Of a stretch of DNA of 64,000 bases, positions 46,471 through 54,027 are shown one piece after another. The notes below the pieces were generated by a model, which saw only the letters and a list, made by a program, of their open reading frames with translations, searched no databases and was not told where the DNA came from. Both the position numbers and the translations under genes were made by a program. The stretch comes from Thermohalobaculum sp039805905 (lineage in GTDB: Bacteria; Pseudomonadota; Alphaproteobacteria; Rhodobacterales; Rhodobacteraceae): positions 1-64,000 of the forward strand of contig JBDIVM010000006.1 in NCBI GenBank assembly GCA_039805905.1, read 5' to 3'. The first letter of the stretch is position 1, and each line of letters starts with the position of its first letter.

Positions 46471-46502
46471 GCGATCCTATGCTTACCATAAGCTAGGATC
46501 GC
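46471..46502. promoter_or_regulatory. Long inverted repeat in the moxR/DUF1285 divergent promoter region
   Basis: Outer arms GCGATCCTA and TAGGATCGC pair perfectly. Inner arms GCTTA and TAAGC pair after one bulged T, around CCA: 14 base pairs in all. It lies in a distinctly AT-richer patch, 43 bases from the moxR start and 25 bases from the DUF1285 start. A TTGGGG (46455-46460) and TATGCT (46478-46483) pair with 17-base spacing could be the plus-strand promoter, in which case the repeat overlaps its -10. An operator is favoured over a terminator because no gene ends here. Confidence 0.5.
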
Positions 46503-46526
46503 TGCGCGAATTGCAAAAGGTGCGTG

Positions 46527-47153
46527 ATGACGATGCCGACCGACCCGGAGGCGAGGACATCCGGCACCCGGCCCGATCCGGGAGCCGCCGACAGCCTGGC
46601 CAGGGCGGTGTCGCAGGCGACGAAGGGGCGCAAGGGCCCGCCGCCCGTGCATCTCTGGAACCCGCCCTACTGCGGCGATCTCGACATCCGGATCGGGCGC
46701 AACGGCATGTGGTGGTATCTCGGCACCCCGATCGGGCGGATCGAGCTCGTGAAGCTCTTCGCCTCGGTGCTGAAGCGCGAAGACGGGAAGTACTACCTCG
46801 TGACCCCGGTAGAGAAGATCGGCATCCGCGTCGACGACGCCCCCTTCGTCGCCGTCGATTTCCGGGTCGTGAACCCCGGCCCGGCGCAGGTACTGGTGTT
46901 CGAGACCAATGTCGGCGACTTCACCGAGGCCGGGCCCGCGAACCCGATCCGGGTGGTCCGCAACCCGGAGACGGGCGAGCCGAGCCCCTATGTCCATGTC
47001 CGGCGGGGCCTCGAGGCGCTGATCGACCGCAAGAGCTTCTACCGGCTGGTGGAGATCGGCGTGCATTGCGAGGTGGAGGGGCTGCGCTGGTTCGGGCTGC
47101 GCTCGGGCGGGACGTTCTTCCCGATCATCCCGTCGGCCGAGATGCAGGGCTGA
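46527..47153 (+). CDS. DUF1285 family protein
   Basis: 208 residues from ATG 46527, with AAAAGG six bases upstream; GTG 46524 is directly before it. After an acidic, low-complexity N-terminus (about 35 residues), the DUF1285 domain shows CGDLDIRIGRNGMWWYLGTPIGR, FASVLKREDGKYYLVTPVEKIGIRVDDAPF and ALIDRKSFYRLVEIG. Structurally characterised relatives are two-domain beta proteins of unknown function. Its constant position divergent from the moxR cluster hints at a shared process. Cytoplasmic; no signal peptide. Confidence 0.9.
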   Translation: MTMPTDPEARTSGTRPDPGAADSLARAVSQATKGRKGPPPVHLWNPPYCGDLDIRIGRNGMWWYLGTPIGRIELVKLFASVLKREDGKYYLVTPVEKIGIRVDDAPFVAVDFRVVNPGPAQVLVFETNVGDFTEAGPANPIRVVRNPETGEPSPYVHVRRGLEALIDRKSFYRLVEIGVHCEVEGLRWFGLRSGGTFFPIIPSAEMQG

Positions 47154-47170
47154 GGCCGGCGCCGCGTCGC

Positions 47171-47392
47171 CTATTTCTCGCGGCAATCGGCATAAAGGGG
47201 CGGGGTGGAAACCTCGCAGGTGTAGCGGAAGCCCGGCGGAGCCGATCCGGCGACGATCGCACCGGTCCCGACCTCGTGCACCCAGACGAAGCCGTCGCGT
47301 TCCGGGGCCGGCAGGCCCCGGCGAGGGCGAGAACGCCCAGCGCCGCTCCAACGCCGACGGTACGCGACCAGGCGGCTATGCTCCGAGCCCAT
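47171..47392 (-). CDS. Small ORF, possible frame-disrupted lipoprotein
   Basis: 73-residue frame starting three bases after the methyltransferase-like gene and converging on DUF1285. Its last ~40 residues (WVHEVGTGAIVAGSAPPGF and onward to YADCREK) look protein-like with two cysteines. Its first half is arginine-rich and looks out of frame. In the neighbouring frame the same DNA (about 47305-47375) encodes a good lipoprotein signal, GAALGVLALAGAC. One frame joined to the other would give a small lipoprotein, so a frameshift or sequence error is possible. No ATG is seen for the signal frame, so this remains doubtful. Confidence 0.3.
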   Translation of the reverse strand: MGSEHSRLVAYRRRWSGAGRSRPRRGLPAPERDGFVWVHEVGTGAIVAGSAPPGFRYTCEVSTPPLYADCREK

Positions 47393-47395
47393 CCG

Positions 47396-48706
47396 CTAGG
47401 TGCCCCACCGCCCGAAGACCGCCCGCCCGGAGACCGCCCGCCCGAGTCGCGGCAACACCCCGTGCTCGGCGATCCAGGCGCTGTAGGCGCGGTAGTCCGG
47501 GTCCTCCATCAGGTGCCACTCCTCGGTCCTGGCCCGCATGTAGTAGATGAAGTTCACCCCCATGAGCATCAGGCAGTTCCGGAGCGCGTCGGCCGGCCCG
47601 GCCTGCGACAGGAAGGGCATGAACACCATCCACCAGAAGATGTTCTTGGTCAGGTAGGCCGGGTGCTTGAAGAAGCGGAACGGCCCGTTCGTCAGGATGC
47701 CGCGATGGGTCAGGTTCGAGAATCTCAGCCCGAAGATCACCGTCGCCCAGGCGTAGATGCCCGAGAGCGCCACCAGCGCCCCGCCCCAGAGCGCCAGTCC
47801 CGGCTCGCTGCCGGCGAGCCAGCCGGTCCAGGTGATCCCGCCGCGATAGTCGAGCGGGCCGCCCGTGCCCATCACCAGGAAGGGTGCGTAGCAGACCAGC
47901 GCGAACACCCAGGCCGCCAGGTGCGGATTCGACGAGCGGATATGCGCGTCGAGCACCCGCAGGGTCACCACATACCCCAGCAGCGCATAGCTGACATCGA
48001 ACAGGAACATCACCTCGACCGCCCAGAGCGCGAAGCTCACCGGGTCCGCGAATGCCTCCGCCGGCGACGGGCGGATCACGAAGCCGAGCTGACCCGGCAT
48101 GTCGACGACCATCAGCGCCAGGAAGAAGGCCTTGATCGCCCAGGCCCGGCAGTGTTCGGCAACCTGTGCCGGATCGCAGGGCCGCCGCAGCACCCATTGC
48201 CCGGCATGCCAGAGGGCGTCGCGCGGTTCGCGCATGTAGCGGTCGATCTGGAACACATAGGCCAGCGCGGCCAGAACCAGGGCCGGCGCGAGGAAGATCA
48301 GGACGCCGAAATAGAACTCGTATTCGGGGGCCCGGTAGGTGCGGACCGCGAAATAGGCGAGTCCGATGACTGCCCAGGTGGCGAAGAGTCCGGCAAGCTT
48401 CACCCGCGTGCTGGCCAGCGTGTCGCCGACCGGGCGGGGCGCCGAGAAGTCGAGCCCGGCGGTCGGGTTGCGGTGGACGCGCTCGACCAGCACCGACCAG
48501 AGCGCCATCGACCCGGTCAGGATCGCGAGGAAGAGCAGCGCCGGGATCTCGGGCGTGATGTCGCTGCCGAGCGAGACCGCGACGAAGAGCCCGCCGGTGG
48601 CCACGCCGACCAGCCCGGTCGCCTCGCCGACGGCCGAGGCCGGGCGCCGCGCCTGTGCCCCTGCCGGCGGATCCGCCGCCCCCTGCCGCTCCGCCATCTC
48701 CGTCAT
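47396..48706 (-). CDS. Isoprenylcysteine/phospholipid methyltransferase-like membrane protein
   Basis: 436 residues from ATG 48706 (MTEMAERQGAAD), behind GGGGACGGGG. About eight transmembrane segments are seen from residue 30 onward. The C-terminal region has the ICMT/PEMT-type pattern: FSNLTHRGILTNGPFRFFKHPAYLTKN followed by a hydrophobic stretch and RTEEWHLMEDPDYRAY, where small-molecule or lipid methyltransferases bind SAM. The N-terminal half has no recognised domain, which makes it longer than typical ICMT (about 200 residues). Substrate unknown. It is divergent from the NUDIX gene. Confidence 0.75.
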   Translation of the reverse strand: MTEMAERQGAADPPAGAQARRPASAVGEATGLVGVATGGLFVAVSLGSDITPEIPALLFLAILTGSMALWSVLVERVHRNPTAGLDFSAPRPVGDTLASTRVKLAGLFATWAVIGLAYFAVRTYRAPEYEFYFGVLIFLAPALVLAALAYVFQIDRYMREPRDALWHAGQWVLRRPCDPAQVAEHCRAWAIKAFFLALMVVDMPGQLGFVIRPSPAEAFADPVSFALWAVEVMFLFDVSYALLGYVVTLRVLDAHIRSSNPHLAAWVFALVCYAPFLVMGTGGPLDYRGGITWTGWLAGSEPGLALWGGALVALSGIYAWATVIFGLRFSNLTHRGILTNGPFRFFKHPAYLTKNIFWWMVFMPFLSQAGPADALRNCLMLMGVNFIYYMRARTEEWHLMEDPDYRAYSAWIAEHGVLPRLGRAVSGRAVFGRWGT

Positions 48707-48800
48707 CGCGCCCCGTCCCCGGATCCGGCCCGATTGTCCCACCGGCACGGCCGCCGGGCAAGCCTGGCGGGGCAATCTGCTTGAACCCTGGCTGCGGGTG

Positions 48801-49442
48801 ATGCATCTAACCCCCATGCCTCTCACCCTCTCCCAGATCCGGGCCGCCGTCGCGATGCCGCCGCTCGGCGAGCGGTCCGACTTCGACCTGAACCCGGAGG
48901 TGAAGGCAGCCCAGCTCCGGATCCACATCCAGCGACCGGCGGCGGTGCTGTGCGGGCTGATCGCGCGGGGCGCGACGCTGAACGTCGTCCTGACCCGCCG
49001 GGCCGGGCATCTCGCCCGCCATGCCGGTCAGGTCGCCTTTCCCGGCGGCAGGGTCGACGAGGCCGACGTCACCGCGCTGGCCGCGGCGCTGCGCGAGGCC
49101 GAGGAGGAGGTCGGGCTCGCGCCCCGGCAGGTCGAGGTGCTGGGGACGCTGGACCAGTACCTGACCTCGACCGGCTACCGGGTCACGCCGTTCGTCGGCG
49201 TGATCGACCCCGGCTGGCAGCCCCGCCCCGACCCCGCCGAGGTCGACGAGGTGTTCGAGGTGCCGCTCGACTTCCTGATGGATCCGGCCAACCGGCAGCG
49301 CCACCAGCACGATCGCACCGGTGTCCGGCGCTACTACTACGCCATGTCCTGGTCCAACCATTACATCTGGGGTGCGACGGCCGGGATGCTGAAGGGCCTG
49401 AGCGACCGGCTTGCGGTGCTGGGCGGACGGGAAGCGGGATGA
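48801..49442 (+). CDS. NUDIX hydrolase, CoA pyrophosphatase type
   Basis: 213 residues from ATG 48801; ATG 48816 (MPLTLSQIRAA) is also possible. The NUDIX box is visible as GGRVDEADVTALAAALREAEEEVGL, preceded by the CoA-pyrophosphatase element VVLTRRAGHLARHAGQVAFPGG (the UPF0035/NudL type). It hydrolyses CoA and related diphosphates, giving 4'-phosphopantetheine and 3',5'-ADP. The stop overlaps the cca start as ATGA, a pairing typical of this order. Confidence 0.92.
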   Translation: MHLTPMPLTLSQIRAAVAMPPLGERSDFDLNPEVKAAQLRIHIQRPAAVLCGLIARGATLNVVLTRRAGHLARHAGQVAFPGGRVDEADVTALAAALREAEEEVGLAPRQVEVLGTLDQYLTSTGYRVTPFVGVIDPGWQPRPDPAEVDEVFEVPLDFLMDPANRQRHQHDRTGVRRYYYAMSWSNHYIWGATAGMLKGLSDRLAVLGGREAG

Positions 49443-50605
49443 TGCGGATCGAGGCGGAGTGGCTCGGCCGGACGGGGCTCCGCGCGGTGGTGGCGGCGCT
49501 CGGCGGCGAGGCGCTGTTCGTCGGCGGCTGCGTGCGCAACGCCCTGCTCGGCCAGCCGGTGACCGATGTGGACATCGCCACCCCGCTGGTGCCGGAGGAG
49601 GTCACGCGCCGGATCGAGGCGGCGGGGCTGCGGGCGGTGCCGACCGGCATCGAGCACGGCACGGTGATGGCGGTTTCGGACGGCGAGGGCTACGAGATCA
49701 CCACCTTCCGCGCCGACGTAGAGACCGACGGGCGGCGGGCGACGGTCAGGTTCTCGACCGAGCTCGCCGAGGACGCGGCGCGGCGCGACTTCACCATGAA
49801 CGCCGTCTATGCCCGGCCGGACGGTAGGATCGTTGACCCGCTGGGCGGCCTCCCCGACCTGCTCGCCCGCCGGGTGCGCTTCATCGGCGACCCGCACGAC
49901 CGCATCCGCGAGGACTACCTGCGCATCCTGCGCTTCTTCCGCTTCACCGCCTGGTACGGCGGTGACGACGGCATCGAACCCGAGGGGCTCGCCGCCTGCG
50001 CAGAGATGGCGGACGGGCTCCGCCGCCTCGCCCGCGAGCGGATCGGAGCCGAGATGCGGAAGCTGCTCGCCGCCCCCGACCCGTCGCCGGCGGTGGCGGC
50101 GATGGCGGCCGCGGGCATCCTCGGCCGCTGCCTCCCCGGGGCTGATCCGGCGCTGCTGGCGCCGCTGGTCCACGCCGAGGGCGAGGCGGGCGCCGACCCC
50201 GACTGGCTGGTGCGCCTCGCGGCGCTCGGCGGCGAGGATCCCTGCGGCGCGCTCAGGCTGAGCCGGGCCGAGGCGAAGGCTCTGGCGGCCCTGCACGGCC
50301 TCGCCGCCGAGCCGCTGCCCGTCGCCACCGCCGCCCACGGCCACGGTGCCCGGGCGGCGCGCGGCATGGCGCTGCTGACCGCCGCCGCCGGCGACCCGCG
50401 TCTGCTCGCCGGGCTCGAGGCCGAGATCGCGCGCGGCCTCGCAGCCCGCTTCCCGCTGAAGGCGCAGGACCTGATTGCTGCCGGCATGAAGCCCGGCCCG
50501 GCGGTTGGCACCGCGATGGCGGCCGCGAGGGTGCGCTGGCTCGCCAGCGACTTTGCGCTGGACAGGGCGGCGCTTCTGCGGGAAGTTGCGGTCAAAGGTC
50601 ATTAA
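49439..50605 (+). CDS. cca: CCA tRNA nucleotidyltransferase / poly(A) polymerase family protein
   Basis: 388 residues, ATGA-coupled to the NUDIX gene. It adds or repairs the 3' CCA of tRNAs without a template. The nucleotidyltransferase head shows LFVGGCVRNALLG and DVDIATP (the two metal-binding acidic residues), then RRDFTMNAVYARPDGRIVDPLGG and the RIREDYLRILRFFRFTAWYG neck signature. The C-terminal body is helical and alanine-rich. Whether it adds all three bases or only some cannot be read from the sequence. A small inverted repeat overlaps its stop. Confidence 0.93.
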   Translation: MMRIEAEWLGRTGLRAVVAALGGEALFVGGCVRNALLGQPVTDVDIATPLVPEEVTRRIEAAGLRAVPTGIEHGTVMAVSDGEGYEITTFRADVETDGRRATVRFSTELAEDAARRDFTMNAVYARPDGRIVDPLGGLPDLLARRVRFIGDPHDRIREDYLRILRFFRFTAWYGGDDGIEPEGLAACAEMADGLRRLARERIGAEMRKLLAAPDPSPAVAAMAAAGILGRCLPGADPALLAPLVHAEGEAGADPDWLVRLAALGGEDPCGALRLSRAEAKALAALHGLAAEPLPVATAAHGHGARAARGMALLTAAAGDPRLLAGLEAEIARGLAARFPLKAQDLIAAGMKPGPAVGTAMAAARVRWLASDFALDRAALLREVAVKGH

Positions 50606-50616
50606 GACTGACCTTT
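50594..50616. promoter_or_regulatory. Inverted repeat at the cca end / lysE-like start
   Basis: AAAGGTCA and TGACCTTT, 8-base perfect arms with a 7-base centre that contains the cca stop codon. The right arm ends two bases before the ATG of the exporter gene and is followed by a short T run. The stem is too weak for a firm terminator; an operator or a structure hiding the start of the exporter is possible. Confidence 0.4.
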
Positions 50617-50617
50617 T

Positions 50618-51232
50618 ATGCATCCGGACGCCGCCATGGACCCGCAGATCCTGATCGCCCTCCTGGGCTATGCCTTCGCCACCACCTGGACGCCCGGGCC
50701 GAACAACATGATGCTGGCCTCGTCGGGGGCGACCTTCGGCTGGCGGGCCACGGTGCCGCATGCGCTCGGCGTCTCGCTGGGATTCCCGCTGATGGTGTTC
50801 CTGATCGCGCTCGGGCTCGGCGAGATCTTCCAGCGCTCGCCGGCGCTGCAGGCGGGCCTCGCCTGGGCGGGCTTCGGCGTGATGCTGTGGCTCGCCTGGC
50901 GGATCGGCACGGCCGGGGCGGCAAGGGCGCAACGCCGGTCGCGACCGCTGCGATTCCACGAGGCGGCGGCCTTCCAGTGGATCAATCCGAAGGGATGGGT
51001 GATGGCGACCAGCGTCTCGGCCGCCTATGCGAGCGGCATCGACCCGGTCATCGACGCCCTGCTCGCCGCCGCCGTCTTCGCCTTCGCCGGCATCACCTCC
51101 AGCAACGGCTGGACCGTGTTCGGGGCCGGCATCGGCAAAATGCTGGGCGATGGCCCGCAGCTCCGGGCCTTCAACGTCACGATGGCGCTGCTCCTGGCCG
51201 CGAGCGGGCTCTGGCTGGTGCTCGGCGCCTGA
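50618..51232 (+). CDS. LysE family translocator
   Basis: 204 residues from ATG 50618, with ATG 50636 (MDPQILIALLG) as an alternative. It is a membrane protein with about six helices. The signature TTWTPGPNNMMLASSGATFGWRATVPHALGVSLGF is at the N-terminus and FQWINPKGWVMATSV in the middle. It exports amino acids or related metabolites; the substrate is unknown. It converges on the GGCT-like gene with three bases between stops. An inverted repeat immediately precedes the start. Confidence 0.92.
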   Translation: MHPDAAMDPQILIALLGYAFATTWTPGPNNMMLASSGATFGWRATVPHALGVSLGFPLMVFLIALGLGEIFQRSPALQAGLAWAGFGVMLWLAWRIGTAGAARAQRRSRPLRFHEAAAFQWINPKGWVMATSVSAAYASGIDPVIDALLAAAVFAFAGITSSNGWTVFGAGIGKMLGDGPQLRAFNVTMALLLAASGLWLVLGA

Positions 51233-51235
51233 GCC

Positions 51236-51829
51236 TCAGCGCAGCCCCAGCCGCCGCGCCTCGCCGAGCCACCAGTCGTCGCTGCCGAGCGCACGGCGCA
51301 GCGGCGTGTCGGTGGTGGCGGGCGCGTTCTCGATGTAGCGCACCGCCTCGTCGAGGCTCTCGCCCGCGAGCGTGCGCAGATAGGCGAGGGCGCGGGGGAT
51401 CGAGAAGCCCGTCCCCAGCTCCTCCGCGAAGTTCGACGGCAGGTCGGTCCAGACCGCCCCCGCCAGCCCGCGCGCGGCGCACCAGTCGGCGACGCGCCCG
51501 GCCACCTCGGAACTCGACCCCTGCCGGTGGCCGGTCGGCCGGCAGACCGCACCGATCCGCTCCGCAGGGGCCCGCTCGCGGGCGGCGAGATCGGCCACCA
51601 CGGCGCCGATCTCCGCCTTCGTGGAGAGAATCGCGCTGGTCGCGCAGCCGGTCCCGTGCACCGCATCGAGGCACACGACCAGCGCCCGCTTCCGCTTCGG
51701 GCTCACGCGGGTGAACTCCATCGGCAGCACCGGGCCCGCTCCCATCTCCCAGCCGCCGCGCACATGCGGGGCGAGATCGTCGAGGTCCCAGATCAGCGAC
51801 CCCCAGCCGAGTATGGCGTAGCCGGACAT
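51236..51829 (-). CDS. Gamma-glutamylcyclotransferase-like protein
   Basis: 197 residues from ATG 51829, with GGGAGGGG upstream. The N-terminal YAILGWGSLIWD is a variant of the YGSL substrate loop of the GGCT fold, and PLPMEFTRVSPKRKRALVVCLD-type strands follow. Known relatives release 5-oxoproline from gamma-glutamyl peptides through a Glu base; a candidate Glu is in FAEELGTGF, but this is not certain. The operon-like run of minus-strand genes from here to hemF is loosely spaced. Exact function is unknown. Confidence 0.6.
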   Translation of the reverse strand: MSGYAILGWGSLIWDLDDLAPHVRGGWEMGAGPVLPMEFTRVSPKRKRALVVCLDAVHGTGCATSAILSTKAEIGAVVADLAARERAPAERIGAVCRPTGHRQGSSSEVAGRVADWCAARGLAGAVWTDLPSNFAEELGTGFSIPRALAYLRTLAGESLDEAVRYIENAPATTDTPLRRALGSDDWWLGEARRLGLR

Positions 51830-51861
51830 GCGCGCCCCTCCCGATTTCTCGCGCATCCCGG

Positions 51862-52197
51862 CTAGCGCGGCGCGTCCGCCGGCGCCCCGGCGCGGTCCCG
51901 CGGCCCGTAGTCCCGGATCACGCTCACCACCCGCAGCCGGTAATCGGCGAACATCCCGCCCCGCCCCGCCGCCTGCGCCTCGCGGTGGCCGGCATGGTTG
52001 CGCCAGCGCGCCACCGCTGCCTCGTCGCGCCAGAAGCTGAGCGAGAGGAGCTTGCCCGGCGTCGTCAGGCTCTCGAACCGTTCGACCGAGACGAAGCCAT
52101 CCATCTTCTCGAGTTCGGGGCGCAGGCGCGCCGCCCAGTCGAGATAGGCGGCCCGGCGACCCTCGGCAGGCGTCACCTCGAAGATGATCGCGATCAT
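51862..52197 (-). CDS. Antibiotic biosynthesis monooxygenase-like (ABM) domain protein
   Basis: 111 residues, a single ferredoxin-like ABM domain. IAIIFEVTPAEGRRAAYLDWAARLRPELEKMDGFVSVERFES and LSLSFWRDEAAVARWRNHAGHREAQ show the usual strand-helix order. Family members include heme-degrading enzymes and many small proteins of unknown function. The ATG overlaps the SDR stop as ATGA, so the two are made together. No heme-ligand pattern is evident. Confidence 0.85.
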   Translation of the reverse strand: MIAIIFEVTPAEGRRAAYLDWAARLRPELEKMDGFVSVERFESLTTPGKLLSLSFWRDEAAVARWRNHAGHREAQAAGRGGMFADYRLRVVSVIRDYGPRDRAGAPADAPR

Positions 52198-52958
52198 TCC
52201 CGGGGCTCCCCTTCGCGGTCGCCCCAGTCGAGGTAATCGAAGTTGACGCCACCATAGCTCTGCTCGACCGGATGCAGCTCGATGGTGGCGATGCTGACAT
52301 GGGCGGGCGCCGAGACGGCATAGGCGACCGCGCCGGCAACGTCGTCGGGGCTCAGCTCGCGGATCCCGGTGCGCTTCAGCTTCGCGCTGAGCTCGGGGTC
52401 GGGCACCGAGGCGTCGTAGAACTCGGTCGTCACCCGGCCGGGGCAGATTTCGGTCACGCGGATGCCGGTGCCGCGCAGCTCCATGCGCAGGTTCTGGCTG
52501 ATCAGCCGGACCGCCCCCTTCGAGCCGCCATAGATCGCCGAAACCGTGGGATAGAGCGCGGCGATCGAGCCGATGTTGACGATGTGCCCGCGCTTGCGCG
52601 CGGTCATCCCCGGGATGGTGAGGCGCAGGAGGTCGAGCACGGCGGTGACGTTGGTGTCGATCGTCTGCGCGATCTGCTCGCGGGTCGCGGTCGCGAGCCC
52701 GGTGATGCCGGCACCCAGCCCGGCATTGTTGACGACGAGGTCCGGCGCGAGGCCCGCCATCAGCCGCGCCAGCGCCGCCCCGTCGCGGACGTCGAGCGCG
52801 TGCGACACGCAGCCGGTCTCCGCCGCCAGCGCCGCCAGCCGGTCCGCCCGGCGGGCCAGCGCATGCACCGTCCAGCCATCGCCGGCCAGCCGGCGCACGA
52901 TTCCGGCGCCGATGCCGGACGAGGCGCCGGTGACGAGTGCGGTTCCCTTCGTGGTCAT
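52194..52958 (-). CDS. Short-chain dehydrogenase/reductase
   Basis: 254 residues from ATG 52958 (MTTKGTALVTG) behind a GGGGG run. The cofactor motif TGASSGIG is at residues 10-17, NNAG near 79, the catalytic Ser in NIGSIAALYP and the YxxxK pair in IYGGSKGAV. The sequence after the active site (GRVTTEFYDASVPDPE) matches YdfG-like 3-hydroxy acid dehydrogenases, which act on serine, threonine or 3-hydroxypropionate, but other classical SDRs are possible. It is followed by the ABM gene with ATGA overlap and starts 17 bases after hemF. Confidence 0.9.
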   Translation of the reverse strand: MTTKGTALVTGASSGIGAGIVRRLAGDGWTVHALARRADRLAALAAETGCVSHALDVRDGAALARLMAGLAPDLVVNNAGLGAGITGLATATREQIAQTIDTNVTAVLDLLRLTIPGMTARKRGHIVNIGSIAALYPTVSAIYGGSKGAVRLISQNLRMELRGTGIRVTEICPGRVTTEFYDASVPDPELSAKLKRTGIRELSPDDVAGAVAYAVSAPAHVSIATIELHPVEQSYGGVNFDYLDWGDREGEPRE

Positions 52959-52975
52959 GTCATCCCCCGTTTCCT

Positions 52976-53932
52976 TCACGGCCACTTCGCCACCGGCGGC
53001 AGGCTCATCAGCACCGCCTCGGGGTTGTGGCCCGTTTCCAGCCCGAACCTCGTGCCACGGTCGTAGACCAGGTTGAACTCGGCGTAGCGGCCGCGCCTGA
53101 CCAGCTGCCACTCGCGCTCGGCCTCGGTCCAGTCCTCGGCCATGTGGCGGCGCGTGATCGGCAGGAAGGCGTCGAGGAAGGCCCGGCCCACGTCCTGCGT
53201 GAAGGCGAAGTCCGCCTCCCAGTCCCCGGTGCAGAGGTCGTCGTAGAAGATGCCGCCCACGCCCCGCGGCTCGTGCCAGTGGCGGATCATGAAATAGTCG
53301 TCGGCCCAGGCCTTGAAGCGTGGGTAGTAGCCGGAGTCGTGCCGGTCGCAGGCGGCCTTGAGCGTCTCGTGGAAGAAGGCGGTATCCCCGGCCACCTCGA
53401 CCATCGGGTTGAGGTCGGACCCGCCGCCGAACCACCAGGCCTGCGGGGTCCAGAACATCCGCGTGTTCATGTGCACCGCCGGGCATTTCGGCGAGCGCAT
53501 ATGGGCGACGAGCGAGATGCCAGAGGCCCAGAAGCGCGGGTCGTCCGCCAGCCCGGGGATCTCCCTGCGCGCGGTCAGGCTGCGCTGCGCCTGCGCGCCG
53601 AGACGCCCGTAGACCGTCGAGACGTTCACCCCCACCTTCTCGAAGCAGCGGCCGCCCCGCAACACGCTCATGACGCCGCCGCCCTGATCGCCCTCGCCCT
53701 CGCCCGCGCGCGCTGTCTCCTTGCGTGCGAACCGCCCGGCGGGCAGGCCGGCATGGGGACCGGTCGCCTGTTCGTCCTCCAGCCGCTCGAAGGCCGCGCA
53801 GATCCTGTCGCGCAGCCCGGCGAACCACGCGCTGGCCCGACGCTTCTGCAGCGCCATGTCGCCGCTCGCCATGTCGCCGCTCGCCATGTCGCCGCTCGCC
53901 ATGTCGCCGCTCGCCATGTCGCCGTTCGCCAT
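52976..53932 (-). CDS. hemF: Oxygen-dependent coproporphyrinogen III oxidase with a repeat-built N-terminus
   Basis: 318 residues from ATG 53932, where AAAGGG lies four bases upstream. It converts coproporphyrinogen III to protoporphyrinogen IX using oxygen. Core signatures are VNVSTVYGRLG, HMNTRMFWTPQAWWFGGGSDLNP, FHETLKAACDRHD and YAEFNLVYDRGTRFGLETG. The first ~26 residues are five near copies of GDMAS, encoded by 15-bp DNA repeats (53853-53942). Each repeat supplies an in-frame ATG, at 53932, 53917, 53902, 53887, 53872 and 53857. The usual family N-terminus would begin at the last of these (MALQKRRASAWFAGL). The start is therefore ambiguous, but the enzyme body is complete. Confidence 0.93.
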   Translation of the reverse strand: MANGDMASGDMASGDMASGDMASGDMALQKRRASAWFAGLRDRICAAFERLEDEQATGPHAGLPAGRFARKETARAGEGEGDQGGGVMSVLRGGRCFEKVGVNVSTVYGRLGAQAQRSLTARREIPGLADDPRFWASGISLVAHMRSPKCPAVHMNTRMFWTPQAWWFGGGSDLNPMVEVAGDTAFFHETLKAACDRHDSGYYPRFKAWADDYFMIRHWHEPRGVGGIFYDDLCTGDWEADFAFTQDVGRAFLDAFLPITRRHMAEDWTEAEREWQLVRRGRYAEFNLVYDRGTRFGLETGHNPEAVLMSLPPVAKWP

Positions 53933-53942
53933 GTCGCCCTTT
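53853..53942 (-). repeat. Six tandem 15-bp units at the start of hemF
   Basis: Plus-strand unit GCCATGTCGCCGCTC repeated at 53853, 53868, 53883 and 53898 exactly, then GCCATGTCGCCGTTC at 53913 and GCCATGTCGCCCTTT at 53928. The unit is a multiple of three, so copy-number change would not shift the frame. On the minus strand each unit gives GDMAS (or a variant) and one ATG. The four identical units suggest recent slippage or expansion. Confidence 0.95.
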
Positions 53943-53966
53943 CCCGCCCGTGACCGCGATTGCATC

Positions 53967-53996
53967 GCGGCCATGACATATTGCGGCCATGACATA
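53967..53996. repeat. Two direct 14-bp repeats upstream of hemF
   Basis: GCGGCCATGACATA at 53967-53980 and again at 53983-53996, a spacing of 16 bases. They lie 35-64 bases before the favoured hemF start and between hemF and the YciI gene. They are unrelated to the 15-bp unit and could be a pair of protein-binding sites or another short tandem duplication. Confidence 0.8.
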
Positions 53997-54027
53997 GCGG
54001 GCCGGAGCTGCCGGCTGCAAGGCGTCG

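Noticed and set aside
53853..53942. Regular repeats resembling a small CRISPR array
   Set aside because: The units are tandem without spacers, are 15 bp long and lie in frame within a coding start.
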